64,000 nt of DNA from Stropharia rugosoannulata (lineage: Eukaryota > Basidiomycota > Agaricomycetes > Agaricales > Strophariaceae), in NCBI GenBank assembly GCA_028532985.1, contig JANCIK010000008.1, positions 1,178,001 through 1,242,000 on the forward strand. Direction: 5' to 3'. Under the pieces are notes generated by a model that saw only the letters and a list, made by a program, of their open reading frames with translations, did not search any database and was not told where the DNA came from. The translations under genes were made by a program, and so were the position numbers. Position 1 is the first letter of the stretch; each line of letters starts with the position of its first letter. Below, in pieces: positions 33,908 through 46,265 of this stretch.

Positions 33908-36249
33908 ATGGACGTTGACATGAAGAACAAGGACGATACCGAGGATAAGGGTATTGCTCCTTCCAGCAACGGCAACGAGAACGGTAATGGCCGTGACCGG
34001 GACTATGACCGCGACAAAGACAGGGACCCTCGGGATCGTGGTGACTATGACCGCGACCGCGACAGGCGAGACCGCGACAGGGATAGGGACCGCGACCACG
34101 GTGAACGTCGGGATTCAGGTGAGTGCTTCCTTCGATTCTGTAGCACAGGTGTGTCATAGCGTCTTATTAGGCCGTCCTCGTCCTCGCGTTGGCGACCATT
34201 GGGAACCAGAAAGGCGCAGCGACGTAAGTCCCCATATCTTTGTTCAGGATACATAACTGAACCATTTTTAGCGCAGGAGACGTTCCAGGACCCGCTCTCG
34301 GTCTCGTTCAAGGAGGCGTTCAGCTTCTCCCCGCAGAAGGCGCCGCTCCCGCAGCCCTTCACGCTCGCGCTCACCCCGCAGTCGCTCGCGTAGTCGCGAC
34401 CGTAAGGGATCTGACTCTTTCTCCCGCTCGCTTGGTGGGCCTATGAATGCCGACCACGAAGAGGCCGTCGAATTCGCCAAGATCAGCAAGCGCGAGAACC
34501 GTGTCTACGTCGGCAATCTCAGTTACGATGTCAAGTACCGGGACCTAATGGAATTTATGAGGGGAGGTGGGTGGGGGGATTTTAGCTTTTTGATATTATT
34601 TGGGGCGGTCTGGCGAGGCGAGGGGTGCGGCGCGGCCTTTCCTGTTGCGGTTCGATTTCGATCCAGCGGATTCTCCGATAAATTGGAGTGATGTCAATGG
34701 GGGGGAAGGGGATTTGTGGATCGCCCTTATTTTTTCATTTGATGGCATGGTCGAGTTGTCGAGAGGATATTGATGGGAGTTTTTGGTTGGCAGCTGGTGA
34801 GGTTCTCTTCGCCGAAGTTCTTATCACGCCGACTGGCGTCTCGAAAGGCTGCGGGTGAGTCCCTATACATTCAGTCTGATCCCCGCTGATATATTGATAG
34901 CATTGTTGAATTTGCCTCACCGGAGGATGCGCAACGTGCGATTCGCGAACTATCAGAACAACCACTACTTGGGCGTCCTGTTTTCATCCGCGAGGTAATC
35001 AAGTTGGTTGACAGGGAAGCACAGTACTGAGTCGTTGTAGGATCGGGAGAACGAAGCACGGTTCGGCGCGACACCCGTCCCAGGCAAAATAGGTATGGCT
35101 ATGGCTGGCCAAGGGCTGAACGCCGGTCCACCTCCCCGCCCTCCTTCACATAACTACTTTGGCTCTGGATCCAACCCCGGAAACCAGCTCTACGTAGGAA
35201 ATGTAAGTTCTCAAGTTTATATGCTTTTTGCACAGCTGAATGTTTCCCCTTATTCGTCCCTAGCTTCCCTACCAAGCTGGGTGGCAGGATCTAAAAGACC
35301 TCTTCCGTACCGCTGGAAACATTATTCGCGCCGACATCAACATCGGTGCTGATGGGCGTCCCAAAGGCTCGGGAACCGTAGTTTTTGAGACCCCCAAAGA
35401 TGCACAGCAAGCCATCAGTTAGTCGTTTTTTGGGCCCCAAAGCGGTGGTGTATTAACGTTCGACAGGCATGTACCATGGCTTCGACTGGTATGGCCGCAC
35501 CCTCGAAGTACGCGAGGTATGTAATCCCTATCCCTCCCCTGCTCCTCTGACCATTGTTGATTTTTCGCCTGTGTCTCAGGATCGTTACGCTGGCCTCTCC
35601 GGGGGCGGCTTCCGGGGCGGCCTGCGGGGTTCACGCGGTCTGGGGCGTGGACTGCGTGGACTGCGCGGCGGGCGCGGCGGCTACGGTCCAGGAGGACGTG
35701 ACTTCTCCAGCCAGGACCTGTACGCCGACTATCCTGGCCCTGACCAGGGCGGGTCCGGTGGTGGCCTAGGCCGTCTGAATAGCTATTCAGAGAACTATAG
35801 CCAGATCTACGTTGACGGTGAGCCTAGCCAACAGATCATGGTTCGCAACGTAAGTCATTCGAACTTATTTCTCCGTAAATGTGTAACATTCTGTCTCATT
35901 TTTTGGATAGCTCCCCTGGTCCACGGCAAATGAAGATCTCGTGGAGCTTTTCGAAACGACTGGACAGGTCGAACTTGCTGAGATTTTGTTTGACGGTACC
36001 CGTTCAAAGGGATGTGGTGTTGTCCAGTTCGCTCAGACTAACGAGGCTGAAACCGCCATCGCCAAGTTCCAGCAATACATGTATGGAGGCAGGCCTCTGG
36101 GTGCGTAGCTTGGTTTCTCTATTTATTTTTCCTTCTGACTAGCCTCCTTTTGCTTTTCAGATGTACGCTTCAACGACCGTTGGCACACATTCACACCTAC
36201 TGCGGCTAAGGGCGGTCAGGTTGCGCCAATGCAAGCGGACGGAATGTGA
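33908..36249 (+). CDS. Three-RRM SR-type RNA-binding protein, Gbp2/Hrb1-like
   Basis: Eleven exons: 33908-34118, 34171-34223, 34272-34566, 34794-34854, 34901-34994, 35041-35202, 35264-35417, 35467-35516, 35580-35849, 35911-36100 and 36161-36249 (1629 nt, 542 aa). The N-terminus has Asp-Arg repeats, then an RS domain (RSRTRSRSRSRRRS). RRM1 has RNP2 VYVGNL and RNP1 KGCGIVEF. RRM2 has LYVGNL and KGSGTVVF. A Gly/Arg-rich RGG-like stretch (GGGFRGGLRG) precedes RRM3, with IMVRNL and KGCGVVQF. The order RS-RRM-RRM-RGG-RRM fits yeast Gbp2/Hrb1, which bind mRNA co-transcriptionally with TREX and monitor export. The assignment to that pair is by architecture. Intron 3 (227 nt) is much longer than the others and lies inside RRM1. 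Confidence 0.9.
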
Positions 36250-36720
36250 GCCGAAGACGATACTTGGGCTTGAGCATATCAATATCTACGGCTTTGCATA
36301 GGACCCCGAATCAGGTTGCTCATCCTTGGAACTGAGTATTGCTTGCCGTTGGACTTGTCATGCTGTGTGGCTCAGGCTGGACACATCCATTAAAATTCGA
36401 CTATGTCTTTATTATCTGCTTATGCATGTTCACTCCTTCTGTATGCCTACGAGACTTGAACTCTGTTCGTATTTCTATGAATAAACAATATATTTGACTT
36501 TGTATGGCAGTTTACGCTTTCTTCCTTTTCGTTAATTGACAATCTTATAACTGGTATCGAGGCGAATTGACATAGACTAATAGATAACGCGCAAAGACTG
36601 CCATAACCCTGGGTTAAACTACAGATTGCTAAATGAATGATCAGACTAACGCAAAGAACGAAACAAAAGTTCTGGATGGATAAAACGGGAAAGGATGCCA
36701 AGAGACTGACTAGCGCATAA
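36250..36720. other. Convergent 3' intergenic region
   Basis: This lies between the stop codons of the RRM gene and the MFS gene. It is AT-rich, with several candidate poly(A)-like stretches. No gene was seen. Confidence 0.5.
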
Positions 36721-39060
36721 CTATAAAGGCGGATCCCCGAGTGCCTTCCTCCACTTCTCACCACGGAACATCAGGGCAACCATCGGCAGGAATGCGATGA
36801 TACTAAAATATGACATAGACACACGGTTGTCATGAACATGACCCATCTCTGTTGACGAAAAAAGACGTACGTAAAACTAGCGTAGATGATGTTGGACCAT
36901 TGGAACCCAATCTGATGATTCGGGGTGTCAATTGAAGGGTAAGGTTGGAAGAAGAGAATATATTTGACAGACCTTATCGCCAAAAGGTATACTTATGTTT
37001 TTTGTAATAAGTAAGTCGTTGAGGTAACAGCTTCGTATGCTCACATATAAAAGCTCAAAGGCGCCCCAAACACCTGCCGGAAAAAGCTATTGGGTGGTGG
37101 TCATCATCAAAACCGTATACAATGTAAATAGTTGCAATAAGACGTACTTGAAGCACATGCTAATATCGTTGCTTCTGTGGCGGTAGCAATCACCGCAACT
37201 GTAGGTGTAACAGACCGATGTTACGATTTGGACTTGAAAAAGACATTAAGCGAGTGCTTTTTTTGCGAACGTAAACGTCATCTCACTTCCAAAGCATGCG
37301 ACAGCTGGAAACACGTCAGCTTAAACAATTGGCTGAAAAAAGTACTGCGAACCTATTCCAATGCATGGCGCGATGAAGGTTATAGGGTAGTGAAGAGTGA
37401 AGCCGTCTAGAGACAGCTCCGATTACTGAAGAAACAGTTAATAATGTTTAAAAAAAATTCCCACATCTGAAACGTAGGTGCTATCAATATGGTGTATGCT
37501 TAGAGTCTGTTCAGGAGTGCTCACATTAATAAGCCAATAGGAACTGCGATAGCTCCTGTCCATATACCTCGCAGGCGAAGTTCTGCCGGAGGTGTTTCGC
37601 CGTGTAGATACGCACGTTTTTGGGCGCGACGCATCATAGCATCAGTCACTGAACCCGAGCATAGTTCGCCTAAGGCACTGAATTGAAGGACGTTTGGGTT
37701 ATTAAAATAAAAAATGAGTAGGCATAGTGCATAAGCAACGTACGATCCAAGTAGCAAGGACATGCCAGCTGCCAAGCTGTGTAAGATTACATCAGTCGTG
37801 GAATAGACAAAGTGATACATAGAATAGACTGCCTGACCCGTTTCGAGCTGGATCAAAATGGAATAGCTTTGTGAAGAGTGGAGCGAATGTCAATGACACA
37901 GCGATTGATGAATATCCGTGAGAAATCGTGCTTCAGAGAGGTAGAGAGTAGACGTCACTAAATAAACAGAATTCATTGTGATGGGGGCCTATACTTACAA
38001 ATATAGGATAGGAAACACCACAGATGGGTACCTGAGCATACTCAGAGGCTTCACTCCGAAGTACCTTGCCTTGATAACGCGGGACGCGGGCCTGTCAAGG
38101 TCCCAGAACCACATACGTCGAAGATAAGTCTTAAGGTCCATCGGAGGTGGCTTGTATGGTTTGTCTTGAATGGAGATATTCTCGATTTGGACGTCCTCTC
38201 TTTTTTTTTCTTCTTCTTCAATGGAAGTCTCTTCCGAAGAATTGACCTCTTGTGTATCCTTGCTTTCTCTGTCAAATAACGTCTCCGGTAGGAGAAATAA
38301 GGAAATTGCGAAGAGGGAACCGTTTAATATAGCCGCTGTCCAGTAGCACCACCTCCAGCCCCTTGCTTTGGCAACGTATCCGCCAATCTGGAAGAGTAAT
38401 AGCCAGTTTAGCATGGTACCCAATGACAACTCAATATTACCTACAGTGGGGGCCAGGTGAGCGCCGTTTGTTGACATAAATACGAAAAGCCCCATTGCGC
38501 GTCCCCGTTGGTGACCGTAAAACAGGTCGACAACTGTACCAGCTCCCAGACCAAGAGCGGCCGATGGACCGAACCCATTAAAGAGTCTTGAGATAACCAG
38601 TCGAGCGAAGGACTTGGCAGTAGCTGCACCTACACCAGACGCCAGTCCAATCAATGTAGACAATAAGTAAGCAGGCCGCCGTCCATATACATTGGCAATG
38701 GGCGTAAAGATGAGAGGACCAAATGCACTTGCTCCAATAGCAGCGGTTGACTGGTATGATGCCACTACTGGAGTAATGCCGAACTCCTCAGAAAGAGGCA
38801 CAAGAGCTGGGTTGATGATGGCCGTGGACAGCGTCGATAAAAATGACAGGAGACAGACTTGCGCAAGAATCAGATATTTAAGCCACTATAGACAGCGTCA
38901 GCGTCAGCGTTCATCCAAGAGTAGACACACGAGTGGGAAGACGAACATTGGGATAATTTAGTGGGTCAGCAGGCGAGTCGCTTGGTTGTGGGATTAGTGG
39001 TAAGCCAGCGCTGTCCAATTTTAAAGGATGAGATACGTTCCCATTCTTGGTCGAAGACAT
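36721..39060 (-). CDS. MFS transporter, DHA1 drug:H+ antiporter type, with an odd splice donor
   Basis: Exons in transcript order: 38947-39060, 38445-38885, 37999-38387, 37838-37930, 37744-37776, 37525-37677, 37353-37406, 37287-37304, 37148-37232, 37045-37086, 36973-36991, 36871-36911 and 36721-36802. The protein would be 521 aa with about 12 helices. Landmarks are ADPLNYPNWLKY at the N-terminus, motif A (NVYGRRPAYLLS), a motif-C-like APTIGGYV in helix 5, an acidic central loop, LGELCSGSVTDAMMRRAQKR, and IPFGDKIGFQWSN before the last helices. Family members export drugs and small organics with proton exchange. At exon 6 the only GT donor (37524-37523) leaves the frame 2 nt short of what exon 7 needs. 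Splicing 2 nt later, at GA, restores it. The gene may therefore be damaged or use a rare donor. Confidence 0.8.
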
Positions 39061-42000
39061 CGCCAGTGGACTAAGTACGAGGGAAGGCAATAGACTCTCA
39101 ATTAAAATGTTCAAAAAGTCTCTCCTCTTATACTCCTGCCATGCCCGGTCTATCTGTCGTACGAGCCACCCCTTTAGTAGCTGTTCGACATGTCTCTGCA
39201 AAACTGCTCTGGCGGCGAGTTTGCGGCCTTGAATCAGAAAAATGTCAGCGTAAGGAGCACATAGACAGTAGAAGATTCTCCAAGAGATTACCGGCCATCG
39301 ATAGTGCTACTTAGATAGCACAGGGTGTAGTATGTTCCAAAGGTATGTCGGCGTCGGGCTTGAAATAGAGTACCTGGGATATGTGGCGGCCCAAATCTTC
39401 TGAAAGCAGCAAGGAGGTCCTGTGCGAGGCCGGCGAGGCCATCTTTCTATGTTTAGAGCTCTGAGCCCGTTGAAGATGACTCGTAACGACATAAAATTGA
39501 GGCCGATATACTCCCTGTCTTATAGACACGGCGTGCCCGTACGTATGGAATTATCCAACTTGTGAAAGACCTGATTATTTAAGTGAGTGAAGATGTCCTG
39601 TAAGAGCTGGCTTACCGTCTTGCTACAAGAGCACATTATGTTATGGTCAACATGATCTGCGGCGGAGCATCACCAAGCCCTTGTGTCCGGATTGGCATAT
39701 GGTGCTATAAATTTCTGCGGAGGCAAGGCGTATCCGCGGTATTGAATCCTGCTTATAACCTTTTCCGGCACTTGACTTTGTTTCGAGCATCAACGTATCA
39801 GCGCTTCATTTGTTACGGGCGATTCTGTGACTACAGTGGTTATCTCTAGGACTGGTGTCTGCTTCACTTTGAAATATAACGACGAGGTTGTATCAGCCCT
39901 ACCAATTTATAATTAATTTCAATTTATTAAAGGCCAGTTTAACAGCCATTACCTCAGTTCTTTTTAAAGAGTGGGAAAGCCTGTCACTTACAGGGCACCT
40001 GAACGGTACCCTGTAGACCATGTGAGACAATGAATTGGACCTGTTGAACGTACCGGCAACATGTTCCGTTCCAGAGGCGCTGCCTGTGTTCACTTCTACT
40101 ACGGATATTGACCGAAGATTTAACCACTGTAAATTGATTATAAGTAATAGTAAAGCTGGTCGCGGTTTCCAATCAAATAAGATATGACAACCGACAACCG
40201 AAAAGGTCCATCAGTGCAAAATCACTAGTATGTAGCGTTCCAAGTGGTGCCGGTCAACGTTTCAACTCTTGGCGTGTGAATCAAAACTCTTGAGCCGCTT
40301 TCTCAGCCGCTCATTATTACATAGTTGAAACGTAATCAATTATTCACACTAACATGCTTAGTGAAGTTTCTGGAAACAGCGGAGCCCCAAATATTTTGCA
40401 CACGCGGTATAAACATAGTAACATGACAGGAATTGTAGTTTCGTGGCTACAATACCGTACACGGACGTCTGAGTACCGTTGAAATACTGTCTTTACCAAG
40501 CCGTTTGAACTATTTGCATCCCTCAGTTCTCCAGTTGGCTATATCAAGCCTTTGCTTCGCTTCCACATAAAACAAATACGTGCGTGAAAAACAGATCTGG
40601 AGTCCTTGTGCCGTCTAATGTAAAGCAAAGCTCAAACATTTATAACGTACCAGCGCCTTCCAATGCAGGTTTTGAGTACGAAAAAAACCTTAGTGTTTTC
40701 ATGGGATCGCTCAGGGCTCCATCAATTTATTGAGGACAGCCGTCCCCGGTTCAATATACTGTCTGATGATACGTGAACATCGTAAATATTTAATATTCTA
40801 ATTTGAAAGCCACCCTAGCTCGACTATCTGAGGAGGAATTCTACAAGATAGGCAAGGAGAACAGCCTCGATTGTGACATACGCACTATCTGCATTGTCTT
40901 GTGCGTACACACTTGTAATTTCGTTCGCACTCTACACTTTTCAATAGAGCTGACACTGCATGCGTCAAGCATGCCTAGATGAGTCACGCTTTTAAATTAC
41001 ATGTACTTCAATCACTACGGAAAATTAGACCCTTTATTAATGGAAATGAAAGAGGGAAACTACCGTACACACGTCGGTATGGACCCGACCTGCTTCGAAT
41101 TTTTTGTATCACTATTTCAATAATAGTTCAGGCATTGCATTGAGATGCTCAGATAGGTCCTTACGTGCAGCCCAGATACCACAATCACGATCTTCGATTG
41201 GGTTAGGTAAGAACATTGAATAGTCACTCTGAATACCAACTCAATCGTATAATCTATTTAGAGGATTCAGCAGCCCGTATTTTAACACCAGACATCGCAG
41301 TGTTGACTACTCTACAAGTAGCTTCTGAAGTAACACGATGGAGCACGTGCTTAAATTCAGAGCCTGGGATATTTGGCTACATAGGATAGGCAATACTTCC
41401 GCTGACCCAGGCAGAGCACGCCCAGAAGAGTAATTTGGCTCCGCGAGACGCAAAACGCGCTTGTTAACTTGTTGTTAACTCCTACTTTGTTAAGGAAAAG
41501 GAAAATGACCACACGTGCCGTAGTGCGGACACTGCTGGCCCGCGCCCATCAAATTATGCTGGGTAAAAATGGGATAAAATGTATTTTATCTTTCTCAGAG
41601 ATACGTATTTCAGTCAGATTAACATAAGAAATTGCCTCGGGCTTGCCTGAAATAGGAAGCCCAATACCTTTCTCTCTAGTAAATGTCTGGTAAAAGGGAT
41701 TCTTTTAAACATATTTTACAACTTTTTACATTTTTCCCAATAAAGAACTGGCTACTGCCACTGGCAGTAGGAAGCAGAGGCTTAACTTCGTTGCTATGGG
41801 TTCCTGAGCACATACGTGATAATTGTTTGAACAGTGATATGATAGTCACCCTGTCCATTAAAATTAACGGGTGCTGCTGTAGCGGAAATTTTCTCTTCAG
41901 CATACTGCCCATTTACCTGGTATTTCATGTTTCCCGGATTGATATTACATCAGGATATCTAATACGGTATCATTCTCAGCACTTTGTCACGCAAACAGAC

Positions 42001-42600
42001 GGAAGAGTACGTCTACATTTTTTTTAGAAGCATCAGCCAGAATATCAGGCCAGAAAGGCCGTAACTGAGAAGAAAAACGATTACCGCAGTACAATCCCGT
42101 TTTTACAGGACAATGTTGAGTTCAACACACAAAGATGAGATACAGCTCAGATAAACAAGAGCGTTTCAACAATATCGAGTTGAAATCCATCCATGAGAAG
42201 TCTAAAAGGTTCCATCGGAAGACCCAACAGCGTTGGGGCGAATTGGCGGCACATGAAGCAAGCTCGTTTCGGACGAAGTACGATGAAGTAAATTTAGCTA
42301 CCCAATATTTGATGGCTCTGATGAGTCAAGATGTACGGATCCTAATTCAACACTTTACTTGCAGTTACTCGACGAAAAAACTCTCTGATCATTTATATTC
42401 TATTGAAATGGACACAAGCTATAGTATATGTATAACTCAAAATGTTCATCACAATTGTGGCACGTACTGCATTTTTTGATAGCTTGTTAGATCATCCAAG
42501 AGAAGACAAAGTAATTTAACGAGCGAATCCTAACATATTGTCATTAATCTAGTGTAGATACGTAACTGTGGATCTCAATCGTGGGGCCTTTTATTATGCG
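39061..42600. other. Long gene-poor interval
   Basis: Frames are short, with no domain. A 114-codon plus frame at 42135-42479 and minus frames near 39311-39529 lack recognisable features. Much of the interval is AT-rich. I saw no terminal repeats, transposase motifs or exon chains. Confidence 0.45.
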
Positions 42601-42627
42601 TATTTTGACGCGGACCATATTGTTCTC

Positions 42628-44130
42628 TTACACAAGACGGTGCGATGTAAGAATTGGAGCCGTAAACATCAATGGTGACTTGGAACATACCGTGTCATCC
42701 GACTCATATATGATTGGCGGCTCCGTAGCTGCATCTACAACTGACAGGCCTTCCCGACTACCGGTCGCTCGCCTTGCATATGCCTTACAATTGAGGCACA
42801 TTTTTTTTGGTCGTTGATTACTTGCGTCAATAGTATATGAAACAATAATGACTGGTGTCCCGACTGGTGTGCTCTCGATCGACCGGAGTATGACTGGAAG
42901 GCTTATCATTTCAGCGCATTGAGTGTTTGGCCTATCACCCATGCTACTGGATGGTGGACCATCTGGATACCACATCCTGTCGTACGCTATTTTGGAACGC
43001 CAGTCGTGTTCTTCCTTTCTTTTGTTGCGGTTCTTTGTCGTGGCATTGGTTCCAAAGGTAGAGTTGATGGAGCACTCTTTGTCAGTGCGTCGGTCTATGT
43101 AGCTACCGTATGCTAAGAGCGCGAATATCCGAGTTCTGGATTTTTGCCCTAGCCTTGTGTGCTTCGAGGTAATTCAACAGCAGCGATCGTTTATTGACGC
43201 TCGACGAACTGTGTGAATGCTCAACCCCGAAGGCTAGACTGTAGGCGACATTTGGCGGCGTCAGCCCATCTATTTCTCCAGATAGCTTCCATTTTGCAAC
43301 AATGTCATCGAGATAATACGGGTCTTCAAAATGCGAAGTGAGTGAAAGAATATTAGGCTCGTAGGATTCAGATGGTTGTCTTGGAGGGCCCATGGGATGC
43401 TGACGAAGTGCCACCGTATTTCTCCAGGAAGATTGAAACATATGCAAAAGATGTTTATGGGGGCGCATCTATTTGACGGCTAAGGTTTTTCAAGCATCCG
43501 CGGCACTTGGGAAGTTTGATGCGGAATTACTCAAAACAGGAAAGGTAACCACACTACTAGTACGTAACACGCTTGACTTGCCTTCCGTTCGAGACTCGAG
43601 AGTGGTGAAATAAAAGTTGTAACGCTGGTCTCGCATCAACAGTGGGGGTGAGGGGAGCGTCTAGGAGCGTTCAGCTTGTAAGTCCACAAACTCAGCATTC
43701 TTATTTTGGGATAGAAGATTGTCGAAGATCACGATTACTTAGAACGCTATACCATGCTTAAGGAAAGCTTGGTTAGAGTTGCGAGATTGACTTCGCTTCG
43801 GCCTTCCTTTACGCTCAGACTTCTGGTATGGAAACCCTGATACCTCGGGATTACCGCTTTGATGGTTACGATAGCCAACTTGTCTCTATTTCTATTCGCC
43901 CATATAGCAAAAATTGAAGAATACTCAAGATTTAGCTCTAGCATAAGTTACTGGTACAAATAAACGAGCCAGAGCAGGATGTTGTTGATAGCCCGAAGGG
44001 AATGGAAATACTGCTTGCAGAAACGCCCGAGCTTGAGTTTACAGTAATATTTGTAAGACGCTTCTGCTTCCATGTGGCCCGTACGTGCTGGTAGAGAATT
44101 GGTCACTTAATCGAAAAGTGGGGGCTGGGA
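42628..44130 (-). other. Coding-like minus-strand segments of unknown family
   Basis: Four stretches read as protein on the minus strand: about 44080-43970 (hydrophobic, with LRAINNILLWLVYLYQ), 43944-43747, 43468-43103 (with FEDPYYLDDIVAKWKLSGEI) and 42975-42628. I could not join them with splice sites in a consistent frame, and there are stops between them. They could be an eroded gene or an unrecognised intron-rich one. Confidence 0.25.
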
Positions 44131-44209
44131 GTGTACTTAAGGACACACCTTAGCTGTGGGTTGCAGGTATATCAGCGTCAAGACTACAAAAACCCCTACT
44201 AGCATCAGC

Positions 44210-46265
44210 ATGTTGATTAACAGATCCAATAACAGCTCGACGGCCAGCACCATCAGGCTCGCTGACCCGCTGCCGCAGTCTCAAGACAGTCAGGGGCCTA
44301 AATTATCCAATCTTCCGCAATTCATACGAAGTGGTCCACCCGGCCGCAACCTAGTGTTGTGTTTTGACGGAACAGGTGATCAGTAAGTCCCATAGAATGT
44401 CACGCTAGAAAGCGTCTGACCTACGTAGATTTGATGCGGATGTAGGAGGCGAGGCTTGTCTTTTGAAGGCTTATTAAATATGTCCTTCTAGAATTCGAAT
44501 ATCGTCGCCCTATTCACTATGCTCAAGAAAGGCGATACCGACAACCAGATGGTTTACTACCAGGTGTGTATCTCCTGGGTCCTTGATTAACATGATAACT
44601 GACGACGCGACTTCTAGGCCGGAATAGGAACTTATTTTGCTCCTGAGATCGCTACACCACTTGCTGCCAAAGTATCTAAAGTGAGCCGTTAGATTTTTAC
44701 AGATTTCAAGACTGTGTTCAGCTTTGCGCAGCTTCTTGATGAAGCAATTGCATGGAACCTGCACGCTCACCTAATGGGTTAGTTTCTGCACCTGTATTGG
44801 AGTCGACTCTTGGTCTGCCGCTGACTTACTATCTCAGACGGGTACGAATTCCTGATGCAGAATTGTGCGTAAGTTAGAGAAGCATATGTGATTATACTGT
44901 TGACGGAAGATCTTCCAGATAAGGCCGGAGATCGTATCTGCATCTTTGGATTCTCGCGTGGAGCGTACACCGCCAGAGCCCTAGCCGGAATGCTGCACAA
45001 AGTAACTCAGCAACTGATTTGTTAAATCCGCTTCTTCGTTGACTAGCAATTGGTATAAGGTTGGATTATTACCGCCCTGCAATCATCAACAAGTCCCATT
45101 TGCATACAAGATGTATACAGACACCAGCCAGACAGGATGGAGCCAATCGAGTGCGTTCAAAAAGGCGTTCTCGATGGATGTTCAGATAGAGTTTCTAGGC
45201 GTTTGGTGAGGTCAGATTTAGATTGTTAGTTTCTCGTTGAACAATATTTTTAGGGACACTGTAAATTCGGTTGGACTGTTACCTCGCCGCCTTCCATTCA
45301 CGACCTCAAACACCATCGTCCGAACGTTCAGGCATGCTGTGGCCTTGGACGAACGTCGAGCTAAATTCAAGACCAATCTTTGGAATCGCCCGACCCCAGC
45401 CGAGTCGGAGATATCATGCAAACAGAGGTTCCACGCATTCAGGCCCAACTCGGAGGACTCTTTGGAAGTGATGGAAAGGCAATTCAGCATAAATGAAGAA
45501 GACCACACAGATATAGAAGAGGTAAAAGTGTCCCCTTCGTCAGGACACTTGTTTCTTTTCAAGAGACTGACGAGACGCTTCCAAACCAATTAGGTTTGGT
45601 TTGCAGGATGTCATTGCGGTGAGTGAGGTATCTGAGACTAGACGAGCGAAGGGTCCTAAAAGTTGATGACAACAGACATTGGAGGGGGGTCGGTTGAGGA
45701 CGGTACGCCCCACGCACTGGCGCGCATTCCGTTGCGTTGGATGATACGCGAGATCTTCAAATGCAAAGTGGGAATCATATTCGATATCGACGGATTGAGA
45801 GAAATAGGCCTTGATCCAGACTCAGTCTATCCAGAAGTTAAAGAGCGCCCTCCACCTCTTTCTGCTATAGGAGAAAAGATCCAGACACCGCGCGACCACG
45901 TTCCGCCTCCGAAGGGAGGGACCAGCATTCTCAGCCCTATGCAAGAAATGACTGAGGAAGAGAACGAGCTTCGTGATGCGCTCTCTCCTGTTTTCGACCA
46001 GCTAAGTTTGGCGTGGGGATGGTGGGCGCTCGAGTATATCCCATTTGAGCAACAATACCAAGGGAGTGATAATACCTGGCACACAACCTTCCGCTGGAAT
46101 AGGGGTAAAGGTCGGATTATACCAAAGCAGGAAGATCATATCGTAAAGGTGCACCGAAGTGTGAAGATGCGAATGGATGCGGAGCATGACAGGGGAGTCA
46201 GATACGTACCAATGGCGTCTTTTAAGACTGCACTCGAACGAGGCAACGTACGTTGGGTTGACTAG
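44210..46265 (+). CDS. DUF2235 alpha/beta-hydrolase family protein
   Basis: Eleven exons: 44210-44382, 44429-44441, 44492-44563, 44618-44680, 44732-44777, 44838-44864, 44919-45001, 45060-45205, 45254-45521, 45594-45618 and 45676-46265 (1506 nt, 501 aa), all GT-AG. DUF2235 landmarks appear in order: LVLCFDGTGDQFDADNSNIV near the N-terminus, YYQAGIGTYFAPEIATPL, DEAIAWNLHAHLM, the nucleophile elbow GFSRGAYTARALAG (the lipase-type GxSxG serine), VGLLPPCNHQQVPFAYKMY, FLGVWDTVNSVG, the VWFAGCHCDIGGGS segment, and a C-terminus ending in GNVRWVD. The family is an alpha/beta hydrolase group related to phospholipase effectors; its fungal substrates are not known. The start was chosen at the first ATG in the open frame. 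Confidence 0.9.

Noticed and set aside
36447..36764. 105-codon minus frame downstream of the MFS gene
   Set aside because: It lies in AT-rich 3' sequence, overlaps the last MFS exon in another frame and has no recognisable features.
38388..38444. Continuous exon through 38388-38444 in the MFS gene
   Set aside because: The 57-nt stretch is open but has GT-AG ends and breaks the APTIGGYV motif. Removing it restores the family pattern.
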